DNA of 64,000 bases from Casuarius casuarius (Eukaryota; Chordata; Aves; Casuariiformes; Casuariidae): positions 3,035,988 through 3,099,987 of the forward strand of contig PTFA01000005.1 of NCBI GenBank assembly GCA_003342895.1. The letters are read 5' to 3'. The notes under the pieces were generated by a model. The model made no database searches. It was not told where the DNA came from and worked only from the letters and a program-made list of their open reading frames with translations. The position numbers and the translations under genes were made by a program. Shown in pieces: positions 36,863-48,170 of the stretch. Within the stretch, counting starts at the first letter, position 1, and each line of letters starts with the position of its first letter.

Positions 36863-39278
36863 AGAAAAGCGTTCTCCTTGCCCCTGAATTTCAATCTCAA
36901 TAAAACGGAGAGGCCAAGGATGTCAGATGTAAACCATGTCTGTCTTGACACCTTTCTGCGCTACGTGGTTAAATTCAGTTCGGCATTTTGAGTGCTAAGC
37001 TCCAGGATGGAATGTTCTCTGCAGAAGGTGAATTTAAAGGCAGAAACCCAACGTATCGGTCTGTTAATCAACCAACTCATCAGTTTTGCTAGTTTAAGGC
37101 TATGAAAGACTATCGTGACAGGCAACACCAAATACAGGCTATCAAAAATTTTAGCCCTGCTAATTTGCAGCAGTTCAGGGGTAGGGAGGGGAACAGCATA
37201 CGGCATTAGCTGACAAGATTTATACCCCTGACTGATGTCAGTTAGCTCCACATTTTCCTTAAGCAGATGGGGATTATGTAGTTGTGCCTTCAGGAGGGCA
37301 GGCATTCATTAATTGCATTCATCAATAACAGGGACTCTGCTGTGTGGCCTTCTCAAATGTGGAAAAATGCAAAATATTCAGTCATGTATTTTTAATAAAA
37401 ACACAAAGCCTTTAGCCAATGATTTACTCAAACAGTCAAGTAAGTGGAAGTTCACAGAGATTTAGCTGGACTGTTGGCCTAAATAGCAAAGCATCCCAGG
37501 AGTTTAGTTCACGGTTTACCATTCTAATAAGCAATCAGATTAAAATCAGCACCTGAAGCAGAAGGCAGCACACAGCAAAAATGCCTCTGAAATCACATTA
37601 ACTTTTAATGATACAGACAAAGAAAATAAAATTAAATCATATCATATCAATTATGAAGTGTTAAGGAAGGAAGGCTTTATTTTAATAATATTTTTCCTGT
37701 CATCTTTTTATCAGTGTAGTTTTTGTAAGGACAATCTATACTGTTCAAGATTGTGAAACTGGTCACAACTCTTGCATTGTGAAAAAATTGGCTTGGGCTG
37801 AAGTTGGTTTTCTTTATGCATCATTCTGCTTTTTCTTGAAAACCTCTGCAGAATAGAGGAAACAATAGCAAAGACAGAGTACAGTTTCTGTCTTGTGTCT
37901 ATTTTTTCTTGTACTGTTGCTACGTGGAAACAAAGATCCTTCCCCCTGTCTTGCTGAATGTCCCAAAACTTGGAAAACTTATGCCAGAGTACTATTTAAA
38001 GCACAGATTTTAATTGCTTCCCTAGTCATCAGCTCTGGGCGAGGTTCAAAAGTTGTGCCCTGAAGTAATCAAGTCTAAGTTACTGAAAAGAAATCAGGGC
38101 AAGAGAAGAAAGAAAAGACAGTGAGAGAGGAAAGGATGGATAAAGGAGATCTGAGCAGGAATGCAGAAAGTTGTTTTTTCTGTTTTCTGGCCACTCCTTG
38201 GTAAAGATGCTGTCAGGTTCGGTATAAGGAAGACCCAGAGACTTCAGGAGATGGTGGATGAGAAGAGCATGGTAAAGCTTGCTCTTCTTCATTCATCTCT
38301 CACCTGAGTGTGGTGTCTGTCTGTTGTTCTGTTTCCTAAGTGAGTCTAAACTCTGGCACATCAGCTTTCCATTCTCCTTTTCTTCACTACTTGTGACTTT
38401 AAAACTGGCCTTGAGTGACATCAGAAGGCCTTTGAGTCTGAACTCATCCAGTCTTAATGCCTCAACTTCTAAAGACTCAGTTTTTTGGAATGTGTTGGAT
38501 TCACTTTCTGTTGCTTTAGGCAGCTTGGGGCATGTTTACCTCTGTGAACTTGAGAAACTATCTGAGAGGGAGCAGTAGATGGAGGTCTACTTTCTTCTAC
38601 AGGAAAGCATCCACATGAGACTACTATACTGTAAGACTATCCGATCCTTTAGAGTATAGGCTCTAAATGCAGCGAATTAGAGTATTCTGATTTAGACCAA
38701 GTTTTGTCATTTTAGAGCAGGCACCCTGACAAATTTGAAGGAGAAAGGAAAGTCATTTGAGGAAATCCTTTAATGTAATTAACCTTCAATATAAAATGAT
38801 GCTTTAATATTAAAGACTCATCACTATTATAAAACCTATAAATACTCCTCCCCAACAACCTCCTGATAACCATAGCTATGTCTATAGTCCCTGCAATACC
38901 AGAGCCCTACTGTAAAAGCTAAGGATTTGATGGAAAAACCTTATATGGGAGTAGCCTGCTCTCTGTATATCTGCAAGGCGGAGGGAAGGAAATGTTAAAA
39001 GGCTGCATGTTTAATTTTTAGCTCTGACAGCTCTCCTGTAAGCAGTTGTTTCTCACTGGATGTGTTCAAAGGCTCTGTACTGCAGGGGCAAAGCACACTT
39101 TCATTATTGTACAATGGCACATCAACCTCCTCTTCCTAAAGTCCTGGTGGTGCATAGCCTTGAAGTCACTGAAATGTCACTTACATAACCTTGTTCTCCT
39201 TTCAGTTGTCACCCATTACTATGAAAAACAACATCCTGTGAGTTTGTTTCAAGCTTTCTGCCTCATCACCTGCCTCAG
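36671..39278 (+). other. ETFBKMT: Probable ETFBKMT 5' UTR intron
   Basis: The interval lies between the candidate non-coding exon donor at 36671 and a candidate acceptor ending at 39278. Apart from the long C run near its start, it contains AT-rich sequence with no recognised exon. A minus-strand open frame of 114 codons (36961-37305) has no recognisable similarity. The intron boundaries are inferred, not proven. Confidence 0.45.
36830..36862. repeat. C33 homopolymer
   Basis: Thirty-three consecutive C bases lie about 160 nt downstream of the candidate ETFBKMT non-coding exon donor. The complementary G33 can form G-quadruplexes. The true length may be affected by sequencing error. Confidence 0.85.
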
Positions 39279-39328
39279 ATAATCTGTGCTACAAGCTGTT
39301 CTCAGGAGCAGTTGTCCTTGGCAGAGAC

Positions 39329-39648
39329 ATGGCCTTCCATGGCTGGAAGCAGTTCCTCTTCTTGGGCAGGCAGAACGCCTTTGCCAAAGCTTGGAGGAGC
39401 AGGAAGGGAAGCCCTTCTCTGGGTTGGAAACGCTGCTGTCACTGGAGTGCTGGCAAGTCTTTGGACCCTGAGATGAGAGCATTTCTGGAGGAGAACACAG
39501 AGATCACCAGCAGCGGGAACCTCACACCAGAGATACAACTGCGCCTCCTCACCCCTCGCTGCAGGTTCTGGCACGAAAAACTTGACCTGTGGCCTTATGG
39601 GGACCCTTTCTGGGCAATTTACTGGCCAGGAGGTCAAGCCCTGTCCAG
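39329..39648 (+). CDS. ETFBKMT: ETFBKMT coding exon 1 (residues 1-106 plus two bases)
   Basis: This exon contains the start codon, the basic presequence-like leader and the segment ending GGQALS, then AG of a split Arg codon. The donor is CCAG|GTATGC at 39648/39649. Upstream in-frame sequence does not look coding. Possible acceptors for the 5' UTR part of the exon are the AG at 39277-39278, with the better pyrimidine tract (TGCCTCAG), or the AG at 39304-39305 (TTCTCAG). Confidence 0.95.
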
Positions 39649-42600
39649 GTATGCACCACACATACCGCTGAAGTTGATAAGTATGGTCCACTGCTGGCTA
39701 GCATGTCAGACCTTACTCAGTAGAGCAGCAATCTCTGCTGCTTGGCAGTGAAGTTTTAGCACCTATTATATCATTCATTGTCAATCCAAAAAGGAAAATT
39801 TCCATTTTGTGATAACACAAGTTTTTTTTTGTTTGTTTGGTTTTTTTTTTGTAGGAGACAAACAGGTGTATGGATGTGCGTTTGGTCTGCTGATGCACTT
39901 CGTAGTGCTGGTTAACCTGAATCAATCTCCTCATTTAGGATTTCAGCAGCCCTATTGTTTCAGTGCTCACAGACCAACAGTAAATGAGTATTTAAAGAAT
40001 CCTCCTTGTTTTCTAGTCACATAAGAACCTGCATTTTGATTCTGGCAAGTTACTGTCAAAATGTGTTTGATATTCCTGCTTCCCAGGAACTAGTTGAAGT
40101 TCCTTTATCCTGTAAAATCAGACTTTGAACAGCAGAAAAAGTTCCTAATTGTTACAGAAAAGAACAAACCATCAGTCATCCTCACACAGATAAAAGGGGA
40201 AGATCTGAACTACTGTTCTGCAAGAAAGCAGAAACAGGAAAGCTTTTTTTAACCAGGAAAGAGTCTTACAGTTCCAAATTGTGAGTTGATTAGCCTGCCA
40301 TTTAGATGAATTAGAGTGCTCTTAAACATCATATAATTAAATTAGGTAAGGTAATTATACATGTTGTTATCATATGATTCATATGCCCAGGTAGTTGGGT
40401 AGCAATACTAATTGATTGACTACCATTTATGCACTTGTTTTGATAAGATGGGAATGTCAAAAATTACTTGCGTAACCTGGAAAAGTAAAAATAAATTAAA
40501 AAAAATAAGAGGCGCATGAAAACATGCTGCTTCTGTAGCAATGCTTATTTCAAAATCAGCATTTCCACAGCATCAGAATTTTACTATTTCAGACTATTCC
40601 TCACAGAGTAACCTAAGACACCTGTTAACCCAGCATGTCTGACACCGGTCTCTAGCATCAGCATAATGTACTGTCCATGCAAGGGCAGACAGTAGGTTCC
40701 AGCTGTTCTAAGTTGCTATGATAATTAGAGGTAACNTGGGAACCACTCAGCTGGAAACAGCACTTAACAGTATTAGGTCAGATCACACTCTAAACACATT
40801 ACTGCAGGAAAGTCATTGCAAATGCAGGTATAGCCCCTTTCTATGGAAAGAGGAAGCAGGGCACTTTCCATGGAGATCCGATCCCTGCCCTCCAACCTGT
40901 TTGCAAACTGTGGGTTGTCCTCAAAGGACCAAAACCCACGGGAGGAGTGTTGCCAGACAGCTGAGCTGCTAAGCCTCTGCACAGATGCCCTTCCTAGGTA
41001 CTCTCAGAATCAGAGGGCATCTCTGTACATCTTAAGAGTAGCAAATAATGCTGCAGCATAACAGTGTGGTAAAGCCCAATGCCAGACCTTAGAGGAGAAG
41101 AAGGAGATTTTTAATAAAACTAAACCAGTCTCACTCACTCATCTCATAGCCACATACTCACAAGCACCAAGCTCTGTGTGTCCACGCACACAGTCCAGTT
41201 AAGATTCCTTGTGATGACACAGAGGATGAGAGGCATGGGATGTCAAGCCCTCATCATGTCTCCTAGTTCCCTAATCTGAGTATTTTATAGCTTCAGTCCT
41301 GATCTTTGCCTCCCTGCCATTACCTCTTAATGCCTTGCACCTTTGTTTTAGTCTGAGGGTAGGGTATCTTTTTTTCTTTCTCAATCTGTGTTTCCTGGGA
41401 AGCTGCATATAGATGTGCTGGGATCTAGGTGCCAGCAACACCTGACATTCTTACTAGGCCTACTTCTGCCATTCCTTCTGGTGCTTCTGTGCCTGGACAT
41501 TCACATTCCTTGGCCATTTACACCAATCTTAATGTTTCTGTTACAGTTCTCTACATTAGAACATCTGTGAAAGTTGTGCTTACCAGCAGCCTGTGGCTGT
41601 GCCAACAGTCAGCCATTGTCTTCCATGCTAGGAGATGACACACATGTAGAATCCTTTCATGTTTCTACTTTAACAGACATAATGGTAACTGATAGTAATT
41701 TGTCACCTAAGGCTTTGCACCCTTACAAACGACTGAATTTCTAGGCTTTTAGTTAAGTTCTGAACACTCAATAATGGCAATATGACCTACAGTGTTTAAT
41801 CTTAACTACTGTTTGCCTTGTGTCAGTTCTTCCTCTGCGTTTCCAGCCTAGGCTTTGCTTGCTGATTCCTCTTGGCAGGTATCAGTGACTAGGTCAAGAT
41901 ATTCTTTCTGCTCACCGTTGCTATAATCTCATTTTCTTGTTGCCACTCAGGAACAACGTTAAGCAAACTAGAAGTATTTGCATATGTAAAAGTGCCTGAC
42001 TCAGAAAGAGGAGAAAATAATCTTTCCAGTAGTTGTATAAGCAGTACTGTAGGGCATGGGGAGGCCTTCTCTTTTGAGGATGGACTATTCACTGCAAATC
42101 CATCTTCATGTTTCTTCAGGTCAATTTCTTGCAATTTCTGCAAATCCTTATCAACAGTTTTCCATTTCCTGTTTTTGATACCAAGCATCTTAATCATGTT
42201 GCAGTTTGTGTCCATTTGTTACATAAGCTCACCTGTCAGAGAATGAGCTGACTGAAATCAAATGTTGTTTACTTTTGGTTGGATTTTTTGTTGTGGGGGA
42301 AGAGGAAGGGAGAAAGTTTTTTTGATTTTTATATGACCAGAGACAAACAAGGAGCTATGTGCCAGCAGCATATGTGGAATAATAGTATCTTCTAGAATAT
42401 CATGGTTCATGTATGATGTGAACACTCATGCAGTGTAATACAAAGCTGAGAAATCTGCATAAACATATTTATAGCTTTAACAGTTTTCCTTTTGAATTCA
42501 GGTATATTTTAGATAATCCATGTGTTGTTAAAGGGCGATCAGTTTTGGATCTTGGAAGTGGATGTGGAGCAACAGCAATAGCTGCTGTGATGAGTGGTGC

Positions 42601-43733
42601 ATCCCAAGTCCTTGCTAACGACATTGACCCTAGTAAGACCTTGTTTTTTTTTTTAATCTCTGTAAAGATCTTTATTACTTTTTAAAGCATATTTAGCATT
42701 AACTTTTATTTGACCTATTTGGGAGAAATTTGGTTTCCAAATATGCTAATTCAGAATGCCAAAAAGATTAATGGATTTTGCCACTATTAGAAGCTGGGTT
42801 ATACCAGGCTTCCTTATGCGAAGTGTACCTCCATGTGAGCAGCTCTTTAGAATGAATAAACAGCAAAGTGTCTATCAAATGTTTCCTACATATCATCACA
42901 GCTGGTTTGGAAGAGAGCTCCAAGAGCTAGTGGATAAATTGGTTTCTCTCTAGGACCTGAGCATAGCATTTTGCTGCAGGTTCATATGTTAGGGCCTACA
43001 TTTGGCTATTTTTTTCTCAGATTTTATTTTCCCTTAAATGACTTCTGCATTCAGTTTATTTATAATGTAATTACCCATTGATTAAGGAGGAAGTGTATCC
43101 ACAGATAAGGCAGTTGGATATTCTGATTTGATCCAGGAGTGCCATTGGTTTCCAATATGGAATAGCTCTTCCCCATGCAGGGGTGTGATGAGGATAAAAT
43201 TCCACCATTTTATGCTAGATTTTGATGCATAATGAAAGCTGTGGAAACCACTAGATAGGATAAACAAAAATAAGAGATGAAATTGAAAGTTGTGTCAAAG
43301 TGTTTGAAATTTGTAATGGCGCTGGAAGGCAGAATCCTAAAACTTAACTTTCATTTACTCTTCTTCAGTTGCAGGAATGGCAATGATCTTAAACTGTGAA
43401 CTGAACCATCTGAATCCCTTCCCCATCACCATTAAGAACATCATTAATTCAGAGGTGGGCAACTGGGACCTCATTGTTCTAGGGGATATGTTTTATGATG
43501 AACAACTTGCTGATGGTCTTCATCACTGGCTGAGGAAATGCATCAGGATACGGCAAACTAAAGTGCTGATTGGTGACCCTGGCAGGCATGAGTTTTTAAG
43601 ACACAGAATTCACAGTCAATTGCACAAAATTGTAGAATATTCACTTCCTGAATCTACTAGACAAGAAAACAATGGATTAACATCAAGTATCGTCTGGAGT
43701 TATCAGCCCTCAAATAGCTTAGAAAGCTGTTAA
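39329..43733 (+). CDS. ETFBKMT: ETFBKMT, electron transfer flavoprotein beta-subunit lysine methyltransferase (complete CDS, 3 exons)
   Basis: The coding exons are 39329-39648, 42502-42632 and 43369-43733 (320+131+365 = 816 nt), giving 271 residues and a TAA stop. The human protein is about 262 residues by memory. It is a mitochondrial class I S-adenosylmethionine methyltransferase that methylates two lysines of ETFB next to its recognition loop and so modulates electron flow from acyl-CoA dehydrogenases. Residues 1-45 hold many Arg/Lys and no Asp/Glu, as in a mitochondrial presequence. A family-specific block follows (WPYGDPFWAIYWPGGQALSR, ending at residue 107). Motif I is VLDLGSGCGATAIAA (121-135), the acidic ribose-binding loop is ANDIDP (145-150), and the catalytic-face motif is VLGDMFYDE (187-195). 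All splice sites are GT-AG and in phase. The ATG has a strong context (G at -3 and G at +4). All key motifs are intact, so the gene looks functional. Confidence 0.97.
39649..42501 (+). other. ETFBKMT: ETFBKMT intron 1 between coding exons
   Basis: The intron runs from GTATGC to TTCAG, both verified by reading frame. It is AT-rich with no recognised repeat, and holds an unexplained minus-strand open frame at 41889-42215. T-rich runs occur near 39822-39852. Confidence 0.9.
42502..42632 (+). CDS. ETFBKMT: ETFBKMT coding exon 2 (SAM-binding motif I)
   Basis: The acceptor is TTGAATTCAG|G. The exon completes the split Arg codon, reads YILDNPCVV and the glycine-rich SAM-binding loop, then ANDIDP, and ends with A of a split Ile codon at the donor CCTA|GTAAGA. 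Both junctions keep the frame and match known ETFBKMT sequence. Confidence 0.96.
42633..43368 (+). other. ETFBKMT: ETFBKMT intron 2
   Basis: A short intron from GTAAGA to CTTCAG, starting with a T-rich stretch. I saw nothing else recognisable in it. Confidence 0.92.
43369..43733 (+). CDS. ETFBKMT: ETFBKMT coding exon 3 (C-terminal half and stop)
   Basis: The acceptor is TTCTTCAG|TT at 43368/43369, completing Ile 151. The exon encodes the conserved NCELNHLNPFP stretch, the GDMFYDE motif, a GDPGR segment and a C-terminal YSLPESTRQEN-like block before TAA at 43731-43733. The end is close to that of the mammalian protein. Confidence 0.96.
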
Positions 43734-44310
43734 AGCTGACTTTATAATGAATTTGGTCTCACTTGGTTGACCTTTTTTTTTTTTAGTGTATAAAATGAAA
43801 ATGGGACTTAAACATGACATAGGTCTGTTGATGCACTGTAGACCAGTAGATCCTCTCCTGTACTAGTTTCAGTTATATGTGTCAAGGCTTTGGCTCTGTT
43901 TGAGGTAAAAACTACAGGCAAACTTTATTTGAATGGGCCTGCACTGAAGTGCCAATCCAAAGATAAATTATGCTCAAGAGTTTGCATGCTTGATGTCTTT
44001 CATGTATGTTAATGTATTAGTCTCACTCTTTGATGGTATTGTGAAATATTTCAGACTTCCACTATACAGCTGTGGGGACAGAGGAGGATGGTGGTTGAAA
44101 GATAATTGCACTCCCTTCTCAGACTTCTGCAGCTTATTTACAGAGAAAATTATTGCTGTCCTTCATAAAACACTCTCTGCTAGATTATTAGCTCATATTA
44201 TACTTAACTCAAAGTGCCTTGCTCTTTCTTTACCTGGATATCTCTTCTGATTGTAACTAAGTTGGGTCTCCTCCTTCCCCTCTAAAATAAAGTCAACTCT
44301 TCCTTTAAGC
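43734..44310 (+). other. ETFBKMT: Probable ETFBKMT 3' UTR with poly(A) signal
   Basis: The sequence after the stop is AT-rich and non-coding. The first canonical AATAAA on the plus strand that I noticed is at 44286-44291, which would give a 3' UTR of roughly 570-580 nt. The true cleavage site is not visible from sequence alone, and longer forms are possible. Confidence 0.5.
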
Positions 44311-45687
44311 CCCAGAGTGATCATTTAGGAGCCATGCAGAATTCTAATACATGCTTCTTGACTCTGGCCAAAGTAAAAGTTACTAACAACTGGAATGACT
44401 AAGTACTAATAGCTACAGGGTAACTTCAGCATTCAGCAAGGACATTCAAATGATCTACACTCCCTAACTTTGCAGGGAAAAAATGGCAGCCTGCATGATG
44501 GGGACCTGGTGCAGGCTGAAGAAATCTTTCTTTTCATGATGCTTCTGAACAGGGAATGAGAGAAAAATTAGATATAATTATTTTTCTCTTCTCCTCCTGA
44601 GGAGATACTGAGCAACAATCTCCAGAACCATCCTCACCTATGACTGTGAAGAAAGAAACACCTGCAGCATAAAAAAGCCCCTTGATCCACAGGTAAGAGT
44701 CTGTGTACACATCAACTTGATGAAGAAACCAAAGTTTTCAGAGCAGTCTTGCAATAATTAGCACTTTTGCAGTAAAATATTATTGAACAAGCAAGCGATG
44801 AAGAACTAATAACTGAAGGATGAAACACACTGCATCTACAATTATCCAAATACCAAGTGGTATAGTAGAAGCTTAAAGATGTGAAAAAGTTTGTGACAGT
44901 CACTCAGAAAACCATGGTGTTTATGAGGTGGGAGGATTATGAACTCATGCTGATGTATGTGGCCATGAATACATAATTTAACAAGCTTTTAAAACTATCT
45001 GAACCAGTCAGAGACAAAATTTAATCTTTAAAACAATACATGAATATTCTCATCCAACAATTTACAAAGGTAACATCATCCAAATACAATATAGAATATG
45101 AAGTGATAAGGGTATACATGATGTTCTTCTCCCACTTCCAACAGTATTTGTAAACATTTGTTGAAACTGACTCTGATTTAACCTGAATCAAAAAAAATTC
45201 AGTGGAATTATGATAGTACCAAATCCATGAGAGAGCAGACTCAGCCTCTGGCAGTGAAGGATTTAAAGTGATATATGTTAACTTCCAAACTTAAGAATAC
45301 AGCATTATCATTCATCTCTGTGTTTTCTAGGCTTTCAAGCACAAGGTGAAGATACACCACAAAGTTATACATTTAGAAAGGGCTGATAGGAAAACACAGT
45401 ACATCTGCATGCATTTTTAAGGAAAGAACATAAACTCTATTTACCATCACTGTAACAAAGCCAGGGTTCCAGTAACAAGGGGAAAAAAGGCCAAGTTAGC
45501 CTGTGAGACTAGAAGTAACACTTTCCCACAAATAGGATTTTTTTTAAGGTTCCTTTACTGTTAGAAACTCTGGTGGTCTTCCATCTTTAGCTGCTTTATC
45601 TCCATTTGTAATTTTCTTTCTGGATGTAGCACTTGAAATGGCAATCTGACAACTATTACTGCTCCATATTATGGTTAAATGCCCTGC

Positions 45688-46082
45688 AGTGAGAGGCTGA
45701 AGGAGCTGGGCTTGGTCAGCCTCTAGAAGAGAAGGCTTCAGGGGGACATAGCAGCAGCCTGCCCATACCTACAAGGAGGTTATCAAGAAGATGGAGCCAG
45801 GCTCTACCCAGCAGTGCAGAGTAGGAAGACAAGAGATGAGGGCCATAAGCTGAAACAGAAGAGGTTCAGACTAGATGTAGGGAAGACATTTTTCACTCTA
45901 AGAACAGTCAAACAGTGGAACAGGTTGCAAGGGGAGGTTGTTCATGGCTGTGTCCTCTTCAGTTTTTCAAGCTCCAACTGGATAAAGCCATAATCAACCT
46001 GGTCTGAGCTCAGAGCTGGCCCTACTTTGGGTAGAAAGTTAGACTAGAGACCTCCTCAGGCCCCTTCAGTTATCTTATGAGT
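45688..46082 (+). mobile_element. CR1 LINE 3' fragment, decayed
   Basis: The plus strand reads ERLKELGLVSL then a stop, followed by out-of-frame remnants such as FRLDVGKTFFTLRTVKQWNR and an LDKAINHLV-like tail, ending in a TTATCTTATGA octamer-like terminus. This is the C-terminal end of CR1 ORF2 and the 3' end. In-frame stops show it is dead and older than the copy at 22.8 kb. Confidence 0.85.
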
Positions 46083-46641
46083 TGTATCTTATAAGTCTGC
46101 TTACTCTTTTTGCACCACACTTCCTGCAGCAAGGACAGCTAGCTTTATGTGTTACTTGTTTGACAAGATTACTGAGCATGTCACCGCTGCTACCTACTGA
46201 ACTACAGGGACCAATATGGAAACAATGCAAATCGTCTTTAGACAAAAAAAGGAATAAAGCCAGTTTTCAAACCTGGATGGTTAAAACTAAGTATACATTT
46301 AGGTTCTTAGGCCTTTATCTGGTCCAACAATTTGGTGCAACTACAGCCTTTAGGTGCCAGTTGCTATGTACACTAATGTAGCAAAACCAACAACTTCTGC
46401 CTATAGGACTGGTTTGCGCTGATGAAATTATACCTATAGCTATCGTGGGAACACAGTCCTCTCTGCACTGAGACACAGTACTGCATGGACCCAGAGTTAG
46501 GAATTTAGGCCCCTGAGTTTGAAAATGATTATGCGTTAGCACTTTTACTAAATAGAATTTGCTCTTCCCTAACCCATAAAACCAACAGAAGAACAGAGAT
46601 TGTTGTCAGACTTCATAATATCCTTTAATATTACTGATGCA

Positions 46642-46671
46642 ACATATATATAGTAACATATATATACATAT
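46642..46671. repeat. AT microsatellite
   Basis: CATATATATA units separated by GTAA and ACAT, between ETFBKMT and AMN1. Confidence 0.8.
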
Positions 46672-47599
46672 TACTATCTTCCATGCAGTTTGACATGAAC
46701 TTTAAATAGATTAGAAGACTCTCTTATTTCTGTGACACCTAAAGTGAGTGTGGCCTGTGACAGTGTTGGATTATAAAGTAAACATATTCCTAATGGTTGC
46801 CTAACCTCACAGGTTTCTAAGTGTCACCAGATTCATGTATGACCTCCCCAGCTAAGTCCTGTTAGTTCCAGATGCAGAGTATCAACATAGTGTGCTACCC
46901 CCCACCCTGTGTAACACCAAAATGACTAGCATTTTTAAGCTTAATGTAGAAATCATATAAAAGACTCACTAGACATTTCTTGCTTCAACAGACCCACTGA
47001 GTATGACTTATAATTGTGATAAGACCCCTAGTACATCATGTAAGAAACTTGTCTACACTTCAAAAACTGAACTTTGCTTTTAAATATGACTATAATTGAA
47101 CAATACATAAATAGATATATTTTCAATATCTGTAAGCCACTGTAGATGTAATGAACTGCATACAGCAGAACACATACTCTGCTGAACTCTACTGTCCTGA
47201 GATTCATGTGCTCAGAGCCTACGTCTGGTCCTGTTTCACTCTCAGCTATGCTTATAAGGAGCAGCATTTTGTCCCCGATAAACATTTTTACATAGGACTA
47301 CAGGCAAAAGCCAAAGCAAATGAGTATTTACCATATACAGAATTCTGTTATTGGTCATGCCTACTATTCTGAAATTCCTTAAATGACCACAATAATTTCA
47401 AGACAATTTTATGTTTTTATGTTCACAGACTGTACTTTTGGAACTGTAAAAAATCCAGTATTTGATGGTAAATAAAAAAAGAAACCTGCAGCATCAGTAA
47501 CACCATAAATAAATGTATCTACTGTTTTTCCTCCAGACCCAGCAAAGTACATCATGAAAGGAGACGACTTGTTACTAAAAATATACTTGCATTGCTAGT

Positions 47600-48096
47600 A
47601 ATGCCACCTCCATTTATTAGTTTTGTCTGCTCACTTTTTTCAGATTTAAGCCCTAACTTTACAGACACTTCTGCATAACTGTTACTGTGCTTGGTATTTT
47701 TAATTGTGACTACCCTCTCAGATTATAAACTCAGGACAGAGATTTAAAGTGCGTTTGTATAAGTAGCAAAGAATAAGATGTTTAGTAGCCTAATCTGATC
47801 CTTCAAGGAGGCTGAGAGATGATACAGTAATATTAATTATAATTTAACTCTCCTCTTAATGCAATATGATCAGTAATGCAAAAAAAGACCAGGCTCTAAG
47901 CAGAGACACTACAAAGCCCTGACTCACAGAGCAAGGACTGGAATGGCGACAGAGACCTCTGGCGGGAACAAGGAGTGAAGCCATCTGGCAGTACAAAAGT
48001 CACCAGCAGGGCAGCTATTTTCCAGAGGTGGCTGTTTTCTGAAACAGCTTTCTCATCTGTAAACCTTACACTCATATATACACAGACAAAAAGTAA
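47600..48096 (-). other. AMN1: Probable AMN1 3' UTR with poly(A) signal
   Basis: Downstream of the AMN1 stop on the minus strand, a canonical AATAAA (TTTATT on plus) occurs at 47613-47618, suggesting a 3' UTR of about 490 nt. Longer forms are possible. The convergent ETFBKMT end is predicted about 3.3 kb away, so the two transcripts need not overlap. Confidence 0.4.
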
Positions 48097-48170
48097 TCAG
48101 TAAACAGTCCATGTCACTTGCTTGATCTTGTTTGATACAACTAGCTGCTCTAAAACATCTCGGGAACGGT
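48097..48170 (-). CDS. AMN1: AMN1 last coding exon and stop
   Basis: The acceptor TTTCTTTTGCAG|AC completes the split Asp codon. The exon then reads [17 protein letters not shown] and VTWTVY before TGA at 48099-48097. Its 24 codons, including the stop, equal the length of the mammalian last exon segment as I recall it. Confidence 0.95.

Larger units (their letters stand above)
44311..47599. other. Intergenic region between convergent ETFBKMT and AMN1
   Basis: This AT-rich interval separates the two predicted poly(A) regions. It contains a plus-strand CR1 fragment at about 45688-46082 and an AT microsatellite at 46642-46671. No coding sequence was recognised. Confidence 0.6.

Noticed and set aside
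39649..39751. Continuation of the ETFBKMT exon 1 frame past 39648
   Set aside because: The frame stays open by chance, but the GT donor at 39649 and in-phase joining to 42502 match the family, so this part is intron.
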